Counted from the stretch's first letter, positions 18,283 through 26,980 are shown. The stretch: DNA of 39,657 nt from Gemmataceae bacterium (GCA_019636445.1 JAHBXO010000046.1:1-39657); one strand, 5' to 3'. Notes: generated by a model from the letters alone, not told the origin. Numbers and translations: made by a program.

Positions 18283-21098
18283 AGCCGCACGAACGGGCGA
18301 ACGCCTACCTCGCGATTCCGCCTCGCTTCGCCGAACAGCTTGGCGGGCTGCGCTGGTCGTTCACGCACGACGGCATCCTCGACTCCGACGGCCAGACGTT
18401 CGTGTTGGTCGAAGAGCTGGCGCAAATCCTCGACGGCGTCTTCGCGCGTCCGCCGGTGCCGCCGTTCGCGTACGTCCTCGCGGCGCTGCGCCTGCTGTCG
18501 CAATGCACGAATGACAGCCGTGTCGGGACCGGGGACGCCTACAAAAAGCATCGCTCCGCTGTCGGATTCCCGCGCAATGTTGGCCTACTGATCGCGGAGT
18601 TGTGTCGCGAACTGCCGGCCGCCGTCGCGCCTCCGGAATCGAACGAAGTGCGGCTGGCCCTTGACGACCGGCTGCGCTTCGGCCGGCAGTCGATGCCCGG
18701 GCTTGTCGCCGATTCGTGGCTTGTGTTCGACGAGGTGGAGCGGACCCTGGCCACCGCGCTGTTCAAAATCGAACCGGATTCGCTCGTCTCGTGGCTGCGC
18801 ACCGGCGCGCCGTCGAACGCGGACGCGGCCGAGAAGCTGGCGGAGCCGGTCGAGACCCTCTCGGTGCGGATCGGCAAGCTGTTCGAACTGGCGAATGCCC
18901 GACCGCGCCTGGTCGGGGCGGCATGGCTCACGCCGGCGCTCGACGCGGCCCTCGCGTTCCCGCCGCGCCGCCGCTCGGCCGATGCGATCCCGCAGGGCGG
19001 CCACGCCGACGTCACGACCCGCGGCCGGCCGGAGCAGTTGCTGCTCAGCCAGTTCTCGCTCGATTCGGACGAGTTCGTCCGCCGGTTCGCGGAAAAAGAG
19101 TTGCTCTACTTCAAGCCGGAGGAGCCGCACGCGCCGCAACCACCGGACCGCGTCATCGTGCTGGATCAGGGTGTGCGGACCTGGGGCCACGTCCGACTCG
19201 CCCTCGCGGGTGCCGCCCTGTCTCTTCTCCGGAAGCACGGCAAGGGCTTCGGCCCCGCGTACCTCGTCCACTCGCCGGACCGCAATCCGATTTCGCTCGA
19301 CAAGATGTCGCCGGACGAACTGGCCGAGATTCTCGAAACGAGCGACCTCACCGACTCGCCGGCCGACACGCTCGCGAACGCCGTGGTGTCGGCCGGGGAT
19401 CGCGAACGGCCGCGCGATCTGTTCCTGCTGACGCATCCGCGTTCGATGTTGGAACCGGGCGTCATCCTCGCCATCAACGCCCGCCGCGAGACGGACCGCG
19501 TCTTCGCGCTCACCGTGGACGCGGCCGGCCACGCGGAGATCGGCGAGTGGGGCCAGCGCGGGCCTGTGAGGTTGCGGTCGTTCCGCGTCGATCTCGCCGG
19601 CGCGGAAGCGATTCGCGTGAACGAGGCTCGCGAGGTCCGTCCGCCGAAACTCGGCCGGGCGTTGGCGCCGTGGACGGGCGACGTCGAACCGATCGGCTTC
19701 CCGTTCCGCCCCGGCCTCGTCGCGGAGCCGGCCGTCTTCGGCTTCGACGGTTCCGGCGAATGGCTCGTCGCCGCCTCGCGCGACGGGATCGTGCAGGCGA
19801 TCACGCTCGACGGCGAACCGCCGGAGGTGTTGCCGCGCGCCTACCGCGATGGGTCCGTTTTGAAATCGGTCGAGGCGATCTTCGGCACCAACGACGGCGT
19901 CGCCGTTTGTGGGCGGATGATGCTGGACGACGAATCGAGTTTCGTGCGTGTCGTGACCAGCACCGTCTCCGGGATCGAGCCGGCCGTCATTTCGTCCGCC
20001 ACCAAGTTCAATCCCCCGAGCCGTTCCGAGTGGTACGTCGTCGCCCACTACAGCCAAAAGCTCCGGGTGCTCGCGATCCATCGCTTGGCGAAGGCGACGG
20101 GTACGATTCTCTGGTTCGTTTCGAAGGACCGTCGCGAGGTCGGCATCCGCTCAATTCCGGCCTACATTCCGGAACTCAACGTCGGCGTTTATTTGGAGAC
20201 TGGAAAGCGAACGCAGCGGGACCGTAGCCCCGAATGGACATCGCGCACCGATGCCCCGCCGTATCGGCTACCGGTCTGGACGAAGTGGTCGACGGAAGAG
20301 AGTTTCCGCTGCGTGCCGTACCTGTACCTCGAGAACCAGAGCTTCGAAGTTCGGCTCGTCTCGCCGTCCTGGCCGAAGCACGAACCGATGCGCGAGGGGA
20401 AACCGCTGCTCGGCGGCACAATCGTCGAGGGCGCCCAGCTCGCGAACGACGTGCTCGTGCTCTCGACGTACTGCAACGGAAACCGCGAGCGGCTCGTCTT
20501 CCGCAGCCCGGACGCCCGGCTGGTCTTTCAGTTGCCGAATAAGTGGGGATCGGGATCCACGCTGTCGCCGGACGGCGGGCTGCTCGCGTACAAGGGCCGC
20601 GTATCGGATGTCTCGATCGTGGAGACGATCTCGGCCGCCCGGCCGCGAACCGTGGCGACGACGGCGCGGCTGCACAACGGCCTGTCCGTAAAATTCGACG
20701 AATCGCCCTGTGTATTGTGGATTTCAGTCGGTGGATTCATTCATCAGTTCTCGTTTGATTCGTCTGCAATGGTCCATTCGATCCAGCGTGGTAAATCGCT
20801 ATCCCGCGGCGGAATCCCATCTTCGAGTTTCGTCGATTACGATCCATCCCGATTTCCCTTGAAAGCACAGAATGGTTTCGATGTCTTTCGCGCCGTGGTC
20901 GATCGGTTGGGCCAAGTACTGTTAATGGAAAAGTCGAGGATTCTCGTCTCGTTTCTCATTCGACGCGATAAGGCTGCGGCCATCTGTTCGGATGGTACAA
21001 GCTGGGGCGATCCAATCTTGCTTGGTTATCCCGCAACGCCACAAGCGGCCGTGAAAATCAAGAACTGGCTCGATCATCATGGCGGGACATCTCCATGA
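18279..21098 (+). CDS. vWA plus beta-propeller protein of ternary conflict system (degenerate MIDAS)
   Basis: 939 residues from a GTG start that overlaps the upstream stop (GTGA). Residues ~1-250 are an N-terminal alpha/beta region (HERANAYLAIPPRFAEQL), perhaps bpX0/bpX1. A vWA-like domain at about 288-440 starts RVIVLDQGVRTWGHVRLAL. Here the metal-site DxSxS motif is replaced by DQGVR (296-300), so metal coordination is probably lost or changed. From ~470 to the end are WD/propeller-like repeats (EPAVFGFDGSGEWLVAASRDG and similar). vWA proteins are the usual substrates or partners of MoxR ATPases; the propeller would recognise a target. Near the 3' end (from about 20700) base composition is less GC-rich than around it. 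Cytoplasmic. Confidence 0.82.
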   Translation: MKPHERANAYLAIPPRFAEQLGGLRWSFTHDGILDSDGQTFVLVEELAQILDGVFARPPVPPFAYVLAALRLLSQCTNDSRVGTGDAYKKHRSAVGFPRNVGLLIAELCRELPAAVAPPESNEVRLALDDRLRFGRQSMPGLVADSWLVFDEVERTLATALFKIEPDSLVSWLRTGAPSNADAAEKLAEPVETLSVRIGKLFELANARPRLVGAAWLTPALDAALAFPPRRRSADAIPQGGHADVTTRGRPEQLLLSQFSLDSDEFVRRFAEKELLYFKPEEPHAPQPPDRVIVLDQGVRTWGHVRLALAGAALSLLRKHGKGFGPAYLVHSPDRNPISLDKMSPDELAEILETSDLTDSPADTLANAVVSAGDRERPRDLFLLTHPRSMLEPGVILAINARRETDRVFALTVDAAGHAEIGEWGQRGPVRLRSFRVDLAGAEAIRVNEAREVRPPKLGRALAPWTGDVEPIGFPFRPGLVAEPAVFGFDGSGEWLVAASRDGIVQAITLDGEPPEVLPRAYRDGSVLKSVEAIFGTNDGVAVCGRMMLDDESSFVRVVTSTVSGIEPAVISSATKFNPPSRSEWYVVAHYSQKLRVLAIHRLAKATGTILWFVSKDRREVGIRSIPAYIPELNVGVYLETGKRTQRDRSPEWTSRTDAPPYRLPVWTKWSTEESFRCVPYLYLENQSFEVRLVSPSWPKHEPMREGKPLLGGTIVEGAQLANDVLVLSTYCNGNRERLVFRSPDARLVFQLPNKWGSGSTLSPDGGLLAYKGRVSDVSIVETISAARPRTVATTARLHNGLSVKFDESPCVLWISVGGFIHQFSFDSSAMVHSIQRGKSLSRGGIPSSSFVDYDPSRFPLKAQNGFDVFRAVVDRLGQVLLMEKSRILVSFLIRRDKAAAICSDGTSWGDPILLGYPATPQAAVKIKNWLDHHGGTSP

Positions 21099-23842
21099 AA
21101 ATCCCCTTCCGCCTCGCGCGACTGGAATCGCCAGCCGGCCCGGCCGATGCGGGGCTGCTGCTCGCGGACGATGCCGCCGCGCTCGCGAAGGCGTGCGCGG
21201 CGATGCAGCCGATGCCGGCGGTCTTTCGCGTCGCGGGCGGGTTCCTGCTGCTCGCGAGCGCCCTGCCGCCGGGCACGCTGCGCCTGCGACGGCTCGGCGG
21301 CGATCTCTTCGTGCCGGTCGATGCGCAACTCTTGCCGCGATTGCTCCCCGACGAAATCGTCGGCCTCACGAAGACACGGGGTCTGATCGTCCTGGCCGAC
21401 GGCGCGCTCGCGTTCGACCCGACGCGGCCGCTCTTGCCGAACGAGTGGTTGAAGCCGCCGCGCGTTCGCCGTGAAGTGTGGACCGCGCTTCCCGAACCGC
21501 CGGCGCTCGCCGATCGACTCACCGCGATCGAGCGGCCGTCGCCGCCGGGGGCCGTGCTGGAGATTCTCGCGGCCGGTGAGCCGGACGACGCGAACCCGCT
21601 CGCCGGCAAAGGCCAATCGGGCGGCGTGCCGGAGGATGCGCGACCGGTCGCGGGGTCGATGCTCGGGCAGGTCGGAGCGGGGACGCTCCTCGGCGTGGCC
21701 CAACTCGCCGCGTGGATGGGCAAACAGTTGAACGCGCCGAGCCTCGGCAACCTTGCCGGCAAACTGGCCCGCAAAGCCGTCGAGAAAGTGCCGCGAATCA
21801 CGGAGAAGATCCTCGGCGATCAGGAGGCCGCGCTGCGCGAGGTGCTCCGGCAGTTGCAATCGGGCGATATCGAGAAGGCTCTGAAGCGCGCCCCGATCGC
21901 GGTCGGCGATCCCTCGAGTACGCCGGCCGTCGACACCTCGGCGAAATTGACCCCGCGCGATCCGCGCTTCTCGTTGCGCGACCTGCTCGGCGGCGGGGGC
22001 GGCGCGGCGTGGCTCGGCGGCGGCGACGTCTGGAACGACCTCGCCCGCGAGTATCGCCGCCTGGCTGAGGAAGCCGCCCGCCACGGCGACGCCCGCCGGG
22101 CCGCATATTTCTACGGCGTCCTCCTCCGCGACGTGCGCGCGGCCGCGAACGCCCTCATGGCCGGCGGCTACTTTCACGACGCCGCCATCCTCTACCGCGA
22201 CAAGCTCGCCGATCCGCTCGCGGCCGCGAAGGCCTTCGAACGCGCCGGCGAATACGACGAGGCCGTGCGCCTCTACGAACGCCGCGAGGACTACGAGGCG
22301 GCCGCCGAGCTCCTGCGGCGCATCGGCGACGAAGACCGCGCCGTCGAGTTTTTCGAACGTGCGTCGGATCGGTTACGGGATCGCGGGCAATGGCTCGAGG
22401 CCGGCGATCTCGTGCGCAAGAAGCTCGGCCGTCGCGAGGCCGCGACCGCGCTCTACCGCGCGGGATGGAAGCGCGGCGGCGCCAATCACCTCGCCTGCGG
22501 CGAACGGTTGATCGACGAGGTGCTCGTGGCTGAATCGTGGGCCGCGTTCGACGAATTGCTGGACGAAGCGATGTGCCTCGAGTCGTCGACGCACGCCTCG
22601 AGGTTCTTCAACTACGCCCTCGACGCCGGGCGCGATTCCCTGCCGGTTGAACGGATGGAATCGGCGCGCGACCGCGTGCAACTCTTCTATGCCCGTCGGC
22701 TCCGCGAGAATCCCACGTCGATCCGCCGGGCCGGCGAACAGGCGCGCGAACTCTTCGCGCCGAAGGGCGGCTGGACCGGCCCGCAGGTCCGCGATGCGGA
22801 ATTCGCGGCCCGGGCGCTGGCGAAGCGATCGAACCCGACGAAACCGGACTTCGCCCTGGCGGTACCCCCCACGGATGGTACCCTCACGGCCGTCGCCGTC
22901 GCGCGAGTCTCGCGCGATCTGGTCCTCGCCGTCGGGGATCGCGTCTCGGTCTGGCGGAGTGCCACCGGCGAGACCGTCCGCGTCGTGCAGTTGTCGGGCG
23001 CTCGCCCGCTCGGATTGGCGACAAACGATGACGCGACGACGATCCACGTCCTGTATGCCGATGCGACCGGTGTTCACTTGAAGTGCTACGGCGCGAACCC
23101 CACCGCGAGCGTCCGGTCGTTGCCGGCCTACCTCGCGGAAGGACAGATCAAGCTGTGCGAAGATGACGACGCCATCGCGGACTGGTACCTCCAGCCGGCG
23201 TCGTACGTTCAAGATAATGGACCGGCCGTCGCGCTCGTCCGGCCGGGTCGTCGCACGACCTTCCACGGAACGTACCTCCGCGCGAAGACCACCGAGGACA
23301 CGACCGGCCAACTTATCGGACCGAAGCAGTACTTGCTCGCGAATCTCAACTCATCCGAGCGTTGGGAATGGGACGAGAATTTCGTTCGTCATATCATCGT
23401 CGCCGATCGAATGCGGCGCTGGGTGACAGATTGGACTCCGGGACATCCGGCGAGAAATCCCCTCCGGCAACCGGCGGTGGATTGGATCGCCCCCGACGGG
23501 AATGACTTCCAGATCGTCGGGATCACTGCGAACGGCGTCTTGCGATGGAACGAGTTTCACGATCCGAATCCGGACCGCACGATGGATTCGGCCCACTTCG
23601 TCTTGACGAACGTCACGTTCGTGGCGGCCTGCTTTCGCGAACCCGGACGGATCGCCGTGGCGACCACGAACGGTGCGATCCACTGGCTCGCCGTCGAAGG
23701 CGGGAACCGGATCGTGTCGGAACTTCATTCGACGGTCCTCGGCCATCCGTCGCCGATCGCGTTCCTCGCCAGGGGCCAATCGCGCGATGAGATACTCGCG
23801 GTCTTTGCCGACGGTCAGGTTGCGCGAGTCCGCTCGGCCTGA
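21095..23842 (+). CDS. bpX6-like / TPR / beta-propeller protein of ternary conflict system
   Basis: 915 residues starting in an ATGA overlap with the vWA gene. The N-terminal ~115 residues (PAVFRVAGGFLLLASALPPG ... VPVDAQLLPRLLPDEIVGL) match what I know of the bpX6 domain that opens the largest protein in these systems. A Gly/Ala-rich linker follows. Residues ~311-500 form helical hairpins of TPR/SEL1 type (ARRAAYFYGVLLRD, AAKAFERAGEYDEAVRLYER, AAELLRRIGDEDRAVEFFER). The C-terminal ~330 residues are propeller-like beta repeats (GTLTAVAVARVSRDLVLAVG). It is likely the target-recognition or effector-scaffold subunit. It ends the operon; no toxin or nuclease domain is visible in it. Confidence 0.75.
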   Translation: MKIPFRLARLESPAGPADAGLLLADDAAALAKACAAMQPMPAVFRVAGGFLLLASALPPGTLRLRRLGGDLFVPVDAQLLPRLLPDEIVGLTKTRGLIVLADGALAFDPTRPLLPNEWLKPPRVRREVWTALPEPPALADRLTAIERPSPPGAVLEILAAGEPDDANPLAGKGQSGGVPEDARPVAGSMLGQVGAGTLLGVAQLAAWMGKQLNAPSLGNLAGKLARKAVEKVPRITEKILGDQEAALREVLRQLQSGDIEKALKRAPIAVGDPSSTPAVDTSAKLTPRDPRFSLRDLLGGGGGAAWLGGGDVWNDLAREYRRLAEEAARHGDARRAAYFYGVLLRDVRAAANALMAGGYFHDAAILYRDKLADPLAAAKAFERAGEYDEAVRLYERREDYEAAAELLRRIGDEDRAVEFFERASDRLRDRGQWLEAGDLVRKKLGRREAATALYRAGWKRGGANHLACGERLIDEVLVAESWAAFDELLDEAMCLESSTHASRFFNYALDAGRDSLPVERMESARDRVQLFYARRLRENPTSIRRAGEQARELFAPKGGWTGPQVRDAEFAARALAKRSNPTKPDFALAVPPTDGTLTAVAVARVSRDLVLAVGDRVSVWRSATGETVRVVQLSGARPLGLATNDDATTIHVLYADATGVHLKCYGANPTASVRSLPAYLAEGQIKLCEDDDAIADWYLQPASYVQDNGPAVALVRPGRRTTFHGTYLRAKTTEDTTGQLIGPKQYLLANLNSSERWEWDENFVRHIIVADRMRRWVTDWTPGHPARNPLRQPAVDWIAPDGNDFQIVGITANGVLRWNEFHDPNPDRTMDSAHFVLTNVTFVAACFREPGRIAVATTNGAIHWLAVEGGNRIVSELHSTVLGHPSPIAFLARGQSRDEILAVFADGQVARVRSA

Positions 23843-23945
23843 TCCCTCGCCGCACCATCCTTTCAACAAGGAACGAAGCGGTCGTCGAGGTGGAGTTGTT
23901 GCTGGTTGGAATATCCGATAAGAGGTCGTGGTCATCGGCGCGATC

Positions 23946-24020
23946 GAGCTGGCCGCACAACTCCTCGAAACCGTTATTCGCAGAGCTGCGGATCGGTCGG
24001 ATGGCGCGAAAGTCAATCAT
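23946..24020 (-). pseudogene. N-terminal fragment resembling a restriction-nuclease-like defence gene
   Basis: On the minus strand an ATG at 24020 opens the reading MIDFRAIRPIRSS-x4-FEELCGQL. The 'FEELC-QLA' segment is a common N-terminal motif of large restriction-endonuclease-like or STAND-type defence proteins. The frame then loses similarity within ~10 codons and runs antisense to the ternary-system gene. No good ribosome-binding site. The rest of the 23843-24103 gap holds nothing I recognise. This is a weak call based on one motif. Confidence 0.3.
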
Positions 24021-24103
24021 CGCGAGCGGCCGAGGATGATGAACTGCGGACCGATCACTCGGGGGGGTATACACCAGCACAAACGACATCGCTGAGATCC
24101 CGT

Positions 24104-24790
24104 CTAAGCACCAAAGACCAGTCTTCGGGTCTCAAAATGGCGGCACGATCGACGGATCAAGTGGCCAGCAAGCCGTGGGTGGCAATGAGGAGTGCCCATA
24201 AAACGGCAGTCGAGCCGCTCCCGGAACCTCGCCGCGGTGGCGTCCAGGACCGAGCCGAGCCACAGGGCCAGCCTGCGGTTGCACTCGCGGCCGTCGATAA
24301 GCTTCTGCCGGACGGCGTCGAACCCGAACCGGTCCAGGACGCGGGCGAGCACCTGCTCGAAGCAGAACATCCGGCCGGCCAACGACCGGCAAAGGGCGGT
24401 GCACGTCGCCTCCTCAGCCCCGGCGGCGGCCAGCCCGGCCAGGCTCTTCTTGTCGCCGGTGACGATGACCGAGTCGGGCACGAGCGGGCAGACGGCGAAC
24501 AGGACCGCTTCGCCGGCGTCGATGTTCTTATCCGTCTGCTCGGTGAGGGCGGCGACTGCCGCCGGATCGGGGTCGGCGTCGACGTCGGCGACGGCCGCCA
24601 GGAAGGCTGTGAGGCGGGCGAAGCTGGCGTCGCCGATCCGCTTGCGGTGCCTGGCGGTGGTGACGGAGAAGCGGGCGGTCCGGAGCACCCGGAGGTCGGC
24701 GGCGGTGACGGCGAACGCGGTCAGGAACTCGTCGAACAGGTCACAGCGGGCGAGCTTGAGGAGGATGTCGTTGTCGGCCAGGACGATCAC
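24104..24790 (-). CDS. PIN-like domain protein coupled to ImmA/IrrE peptidase
   Basis: Start chosen at GTG 24790, sharing GTGA with the stop of the ImmA/IrrE gene, so translation is coupled. The 228-residue protein begins with a PIN-like strand and acidic residue (VLADNDILLKLARCDLFDEF) and has later acidic positions in IDAGEAVLFAV and VIVTGDKKSL, the pattern of PIN-superfamily ribonucleases. The C-terminal ~90 residues (MFCFEQVLARVLDRFGFDAV) are helical and unassigned. ImmA/IrrE plus PIN-like (DUF4411-like) pairs are known toxin-antitoxin-like modules, which suggests an RNase toxin here. Moderately sure of the fold; the toxin role is inferred. Confidence 0.65.
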   Translation of the reverse strand: MIVLADNDILLKLARCDLFDEFLTAFAVTAADLRVLRTARFSVTTARHRKRIGDASFARLTAFLAAVADVDADPDPAAVAALTEQTDKNIDAGEAVLFAVCPLVPDSVIVTGDKKSLAGLAAAGAEEATCTALCRSLAGRMFCFEQVLARVLDRFGFDAVRQKLIDGRECNRRLALWLGSVLDATAARFRERLDCRFMGTPHCHPRLAGHLIRRSCRHFETRRLVFGA

Positions 24791-25476
24791 CCGGGGGCCT
24801 CCTGCCGGGTGATCCGCGAGAGGAACTCGCTGCTGTCCTCGGGCAGCTTCTCCCAGTCCAGGTTGGCGGCCACCCGCTCGCCGACCGTCCCGACCGCGTC
24901 GGCGTCCGGGTACAGAAGCTTGAGCGCCGCGTTCGCCACCGCCCAGAACCCGCCGCCCTCGGTGTGGGCGCAGTTGAGGACGACGTGGCCGGGGTCCACC
25001 CGGTTCCGCCGGCCGAACTCGCGGGCGAGCTGGGCCAGTCGGTCGGCCTTCGGCCAGCGGCCACCCACCTGGAGGCAGGTGGCGGCGTTGCCGGTGAGCA
25101 GCTCGATGGCGTACCGGTCGGCCTGCTCCTCCTCCGCGTCCGGCACGTTCTCGTGCACCGTCTCGTCGAGCAGCGCCCCGTTCTCCGGCACGTGCCCGTG
25201 GTGCAGGTGGCCGAGCTCGTGGGCCAGGATGAAGAGCAGCCAGGCGGGCTGGCTCTTGTCCACGCACAGGACGACCGCCGGCCGGCCGTTCGCCCGCAGG
25301 GTGAACCCCATCGGCTTCTTCTTCGCGTCCGCCGGGAAGTTGTTGACGTGCAGCACCGGGATGCCGGCCGCCCAGCAGTGGTCGAGCAACTCCTCGAAGC
25401 CGACCCACGGGGCCGCTTCGAGGATGGCCCCGCGGAGGGCGGCCGCCGGCGGGACGGGCAGGTACGGGCGGTCCAT
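24787..25476 (-). CDS. ImmA/IrrE-family metallopeptidase
   Basis: 229 residues from ATG 25476 (MDRPYLPVPPA); a TTG nine codons upstream is a less likely start. The zinc-peptidase motif HELGHLHHGH is clear, with the downstream acidic third ligand region EEEQADRYAIELL. ImmA/IrrE peptidases cleave partner repressors or, in toxin-antitoxin loci, act with an XRE antitoxin. No XRE or HTH gene precedes it here; instead the 5' side carries a short IS21 istA N-terminal remnant. It is coupled to the PIN-like gene through a GTGA overlap. Cytoplasmic. Confidence 0.88.
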   Translation of the reverse strand: MDRPYLPVPPAAALRGAILEAAPWVGFEELLDHCWAAGIPVLHVNNFPADAKKKPMGFTLRANGRPAVVLCVDKSQPAWLLFILAHELGHLHHGHVPENGALLDETVHENVPDAEEEQADRYAIELLTGNAATCLQVGGRWPKADRLAQLAREFGRRNRVDPGHVVLNCAHTEGGGFWAVANAALKLLYPDADAVGTVGERVAANLDWEKLPEDSSEFLSRITRQEAPG

Positions 25477-25522
25477 CGCGACGCAGCTGACGGATGCGGG
25501 CAAACTGGTCCACCGTGGGCAT
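25472..25522 (-). pseudogene. First ~17 codons of an IS21 istA gene fused ahead of the ImmA/IrrE gene
   Basis: Behind a GGGG-ACAAGG leader an ATG at 25522 begins MPTVDQFARIRQLRRDG, which closely resembles the N-terminus of IS21 IstA proteins (M-x-TV-x-Q-x-x-x-IR-x-x-x-x-DG). Similarity stops exactly where the ImmA/IrrE ATG appears in the neighbouring frame. It may supply the ribosome-binding site, or a leader peptide, for the peptidase gene. Short match, so moderate confidence. Confidence 0.45.
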
Positions 25523-25571
25523 CCTTGTCCCCCTGCGGCGGCATCATCGCCACACGCAGGGCTGTGCTACG

Positions 25572-25634
25572 GCGTTTCCCTTTTCGAAGCCGATCCTGTT
25601 TCCCGTCCCGAGGCCGATTACCAGCGGGAAACGC
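25572..25634. promoter_or_regulatory. 9-bp inverted repeat upstream of ImmA/IrrE-PIN pair
   Basis: GCGTTTCCC at 25572-25580 is repeated as its reverse complement GGGAAACGC at 25626-25634, with another GTTTCCCG near 25598. It lies 50-110 bp upstream of the minus-strand pair's leader and could be an operator or an old element end. The remainder of 25523-25823 shows no gene; a short minus-strand tail reading AKVKEQAWEAALDLAA ends near 25770 and may be the end of a lost gene. Confidence 0.3.
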
Positions 25635-25823
25635 TGACTCCCAGCATGGGAGTCTCCGGGGGTATCGGGTCCGGACGGAGTACCCCTCCGACGGGTGGTC
25701 GCCGCCAATGACGAGGGACCGGCGGCGAGCCGGTCCCGGACGGAATTCGGTCGGACTGGAGGCTCACGCGGCGAGGTCGAGGGCCGCCTCCCAGGCCTGC
25801 TCCTTCACCTTCGCGGCGGTCCC

Positions 25824-26249
25824 TCACCAGATCCTCTGGAGCCGGTTGCTGTACCGCCGCCGGAGCATCGCCGACAGCGTGGGTGTCGCGGCCATGAACA
25901 GCAGCCCGAAGCCGAGCAGGCCGCCGCGGGTCACGTCGTAGTCCTCCGCGATCCGCTCCCACGACAGACCGAGGACATACCGACCCAAGCCGATCTCGAA
26001 CAGGACGGTCAGCACGACCCACAGCAGCCCGACGCCGAGCAGCCGGAGCCGCGTGTCCGCCCCGATCCAACGGACGAACGCCCACGCCACGCCGAAGATC
26101 AGCAGTGACCCCGTGAGCACCGACACGCGTCGGGCCGGGAAGTCGCCCACGAGGGGAACGAGCAGGAGCGTGCGGAGGACGCCGTGTACCGTTTCGACGG
26201 CGATGATCACCAGCCAGACGAGGACCACCCGCAGCACGACCCGCGGCAT
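25824..26249 (-). CDS. Small integral membrane protein, unknown function
   Basis: 141 residues with about four hydrophobic helices (VVLRVVLVWLVIIAVETVHG near the N-terminus, then LTGSLLIFGVAWAFV, LLGVGLLWVVLTVLFEIGLG and LLGFGLLFMAATPTL). Start ATG 26249 follows a GGGAGG ribosome-binding site that overlaps the stop of the upstream GrpB-like gene, so the two are co-translated. No family assignment; no catalytic residues evident. It ends in an Arg-rich cytoplasmic tail. Confidence 0.75.
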   Translation of the reverse strand: MPRVVLRVVLVWLVIIAVETVHGVLRTLLLVPLVGDFPARRVSVLTGSLLIFGVAWAFVRWIGADTRLRLLGVGLLWVVLTVLFEIGLGRYVLGLSWERIAEDYDVTRGGLLGFGLLFMAATPTLSAMLRRRYSNRLQRIW

Positions 26250-26252
26250 CGC

Positions 26253-26849
26253 TCACCCTCCCTTGCCCAAGTCGATGCCGCCGTCGCCATTACCCGTCAC
26301 CGAGGAACTGCCACCGACGACCGCACGGCCAGCGAAGTGGGCCAACGCGAGCGGCAGCACGCCCGCGATCCAGCTCGCCTTGGCGTCGCAGTAAGCGTTC
26401 GAGTCCTCCGGGTGCAGTTCCCGGCACCGTTGCTTGGCCGCCTCGTACGCCCGTGCTGTGTCGGGGTGCGTTCGCAGATAGTCGCGGAAGGCCAGGTGTC
26501 GCTCGATCTCGCGGCTGCCTGCTCCGAAGCAGTGGACCTGAAACTGCCGTCGCCCGGTGCGTGTGTCGTCGAGCGTGTAGTACCTCCGCCCGGCGATGCC
26601 GTTCTCGCCCCGGCAACGATATCCGAGGTGTCGAAACGCGGCCTCCCGGTCATCCAGTTCGGCGACGCCCCGCACCACGAGCAGCAGGTCAACGACCGGC
26701 TTGGCGGATAGGCCCGGAACGGCCGTCGAGCCGATGTGGTGCCCCACGACGACGAGGCCATGCAGGGCGTGCACCAGCCGACCGATTTCCCGTTCGGCGG
26801 TGGCCGGCCACTCCGCCGAGTAGGGGACAAGTTCCACGGGCTTCGGCAC
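26253..26849 (-). CDS. GrpB/UPF0157 family protein (nucleotidyltransferase fold)
   Basis: Start chosen at GTG 26849, seven bases after a clear GGGAGG ribosome-binding site. The 198-residue protein opens VELVPYSAEWP and carries the family signature HIGSTAVPGLSAKPVVDLLL, a nucleotidyltransferase-like GS...D element, then RRYYTLDD and the C-terminal AYCDAKASW. Length is near the family's ~170-200. A domain of this family also occurs fused to dephospho-CoA kinase, but its own reaction is unknown. The extra ~15 Gly/Ser-rich residues at the end are unusual. Coupled to the membrane protein downstream. Confidence 0.88.
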   Translation of the reverse strand: MPKPVELVPYSAEWPATAEREIGRLVHALHGLVVVGHHIGSTAVPGLSAKPVVDLLLVVRGVAELDDREAAFRHLGYRCRGENGIAGRRYYTLDDTRTGRRQFQVHCFGAGSREIERHLAFRDYLRTHPDTARAYEAAKQRCRELHPEDSNAYCDAKASWIAGVLPLALAHFAGRAVVGGSSSVTGNGDGGIDLGKGG

Positions 26850-26980
26850 GTCGCACCCTCCCTTGGTCGCAGTCACGCAACATGGCCGCTCGCGGCTTCG
26901 GCTTCGGCTTCGGCACACTCCGCCGTGATGCTGCTGCCGGCACTCGTGAGGCGGTGACGTGGAGAGTGACGTGGGCTCGC

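Noticed and set aside
24104..25522. A single 472-codon protein spanning both the peptidase and PIN-like genes
   Set aside because: The middle of this frame is nonsense relative to the HELGH peptidase frame; the true layout is two overlapping genes with a GTGA junction plus a short istA-like leader.
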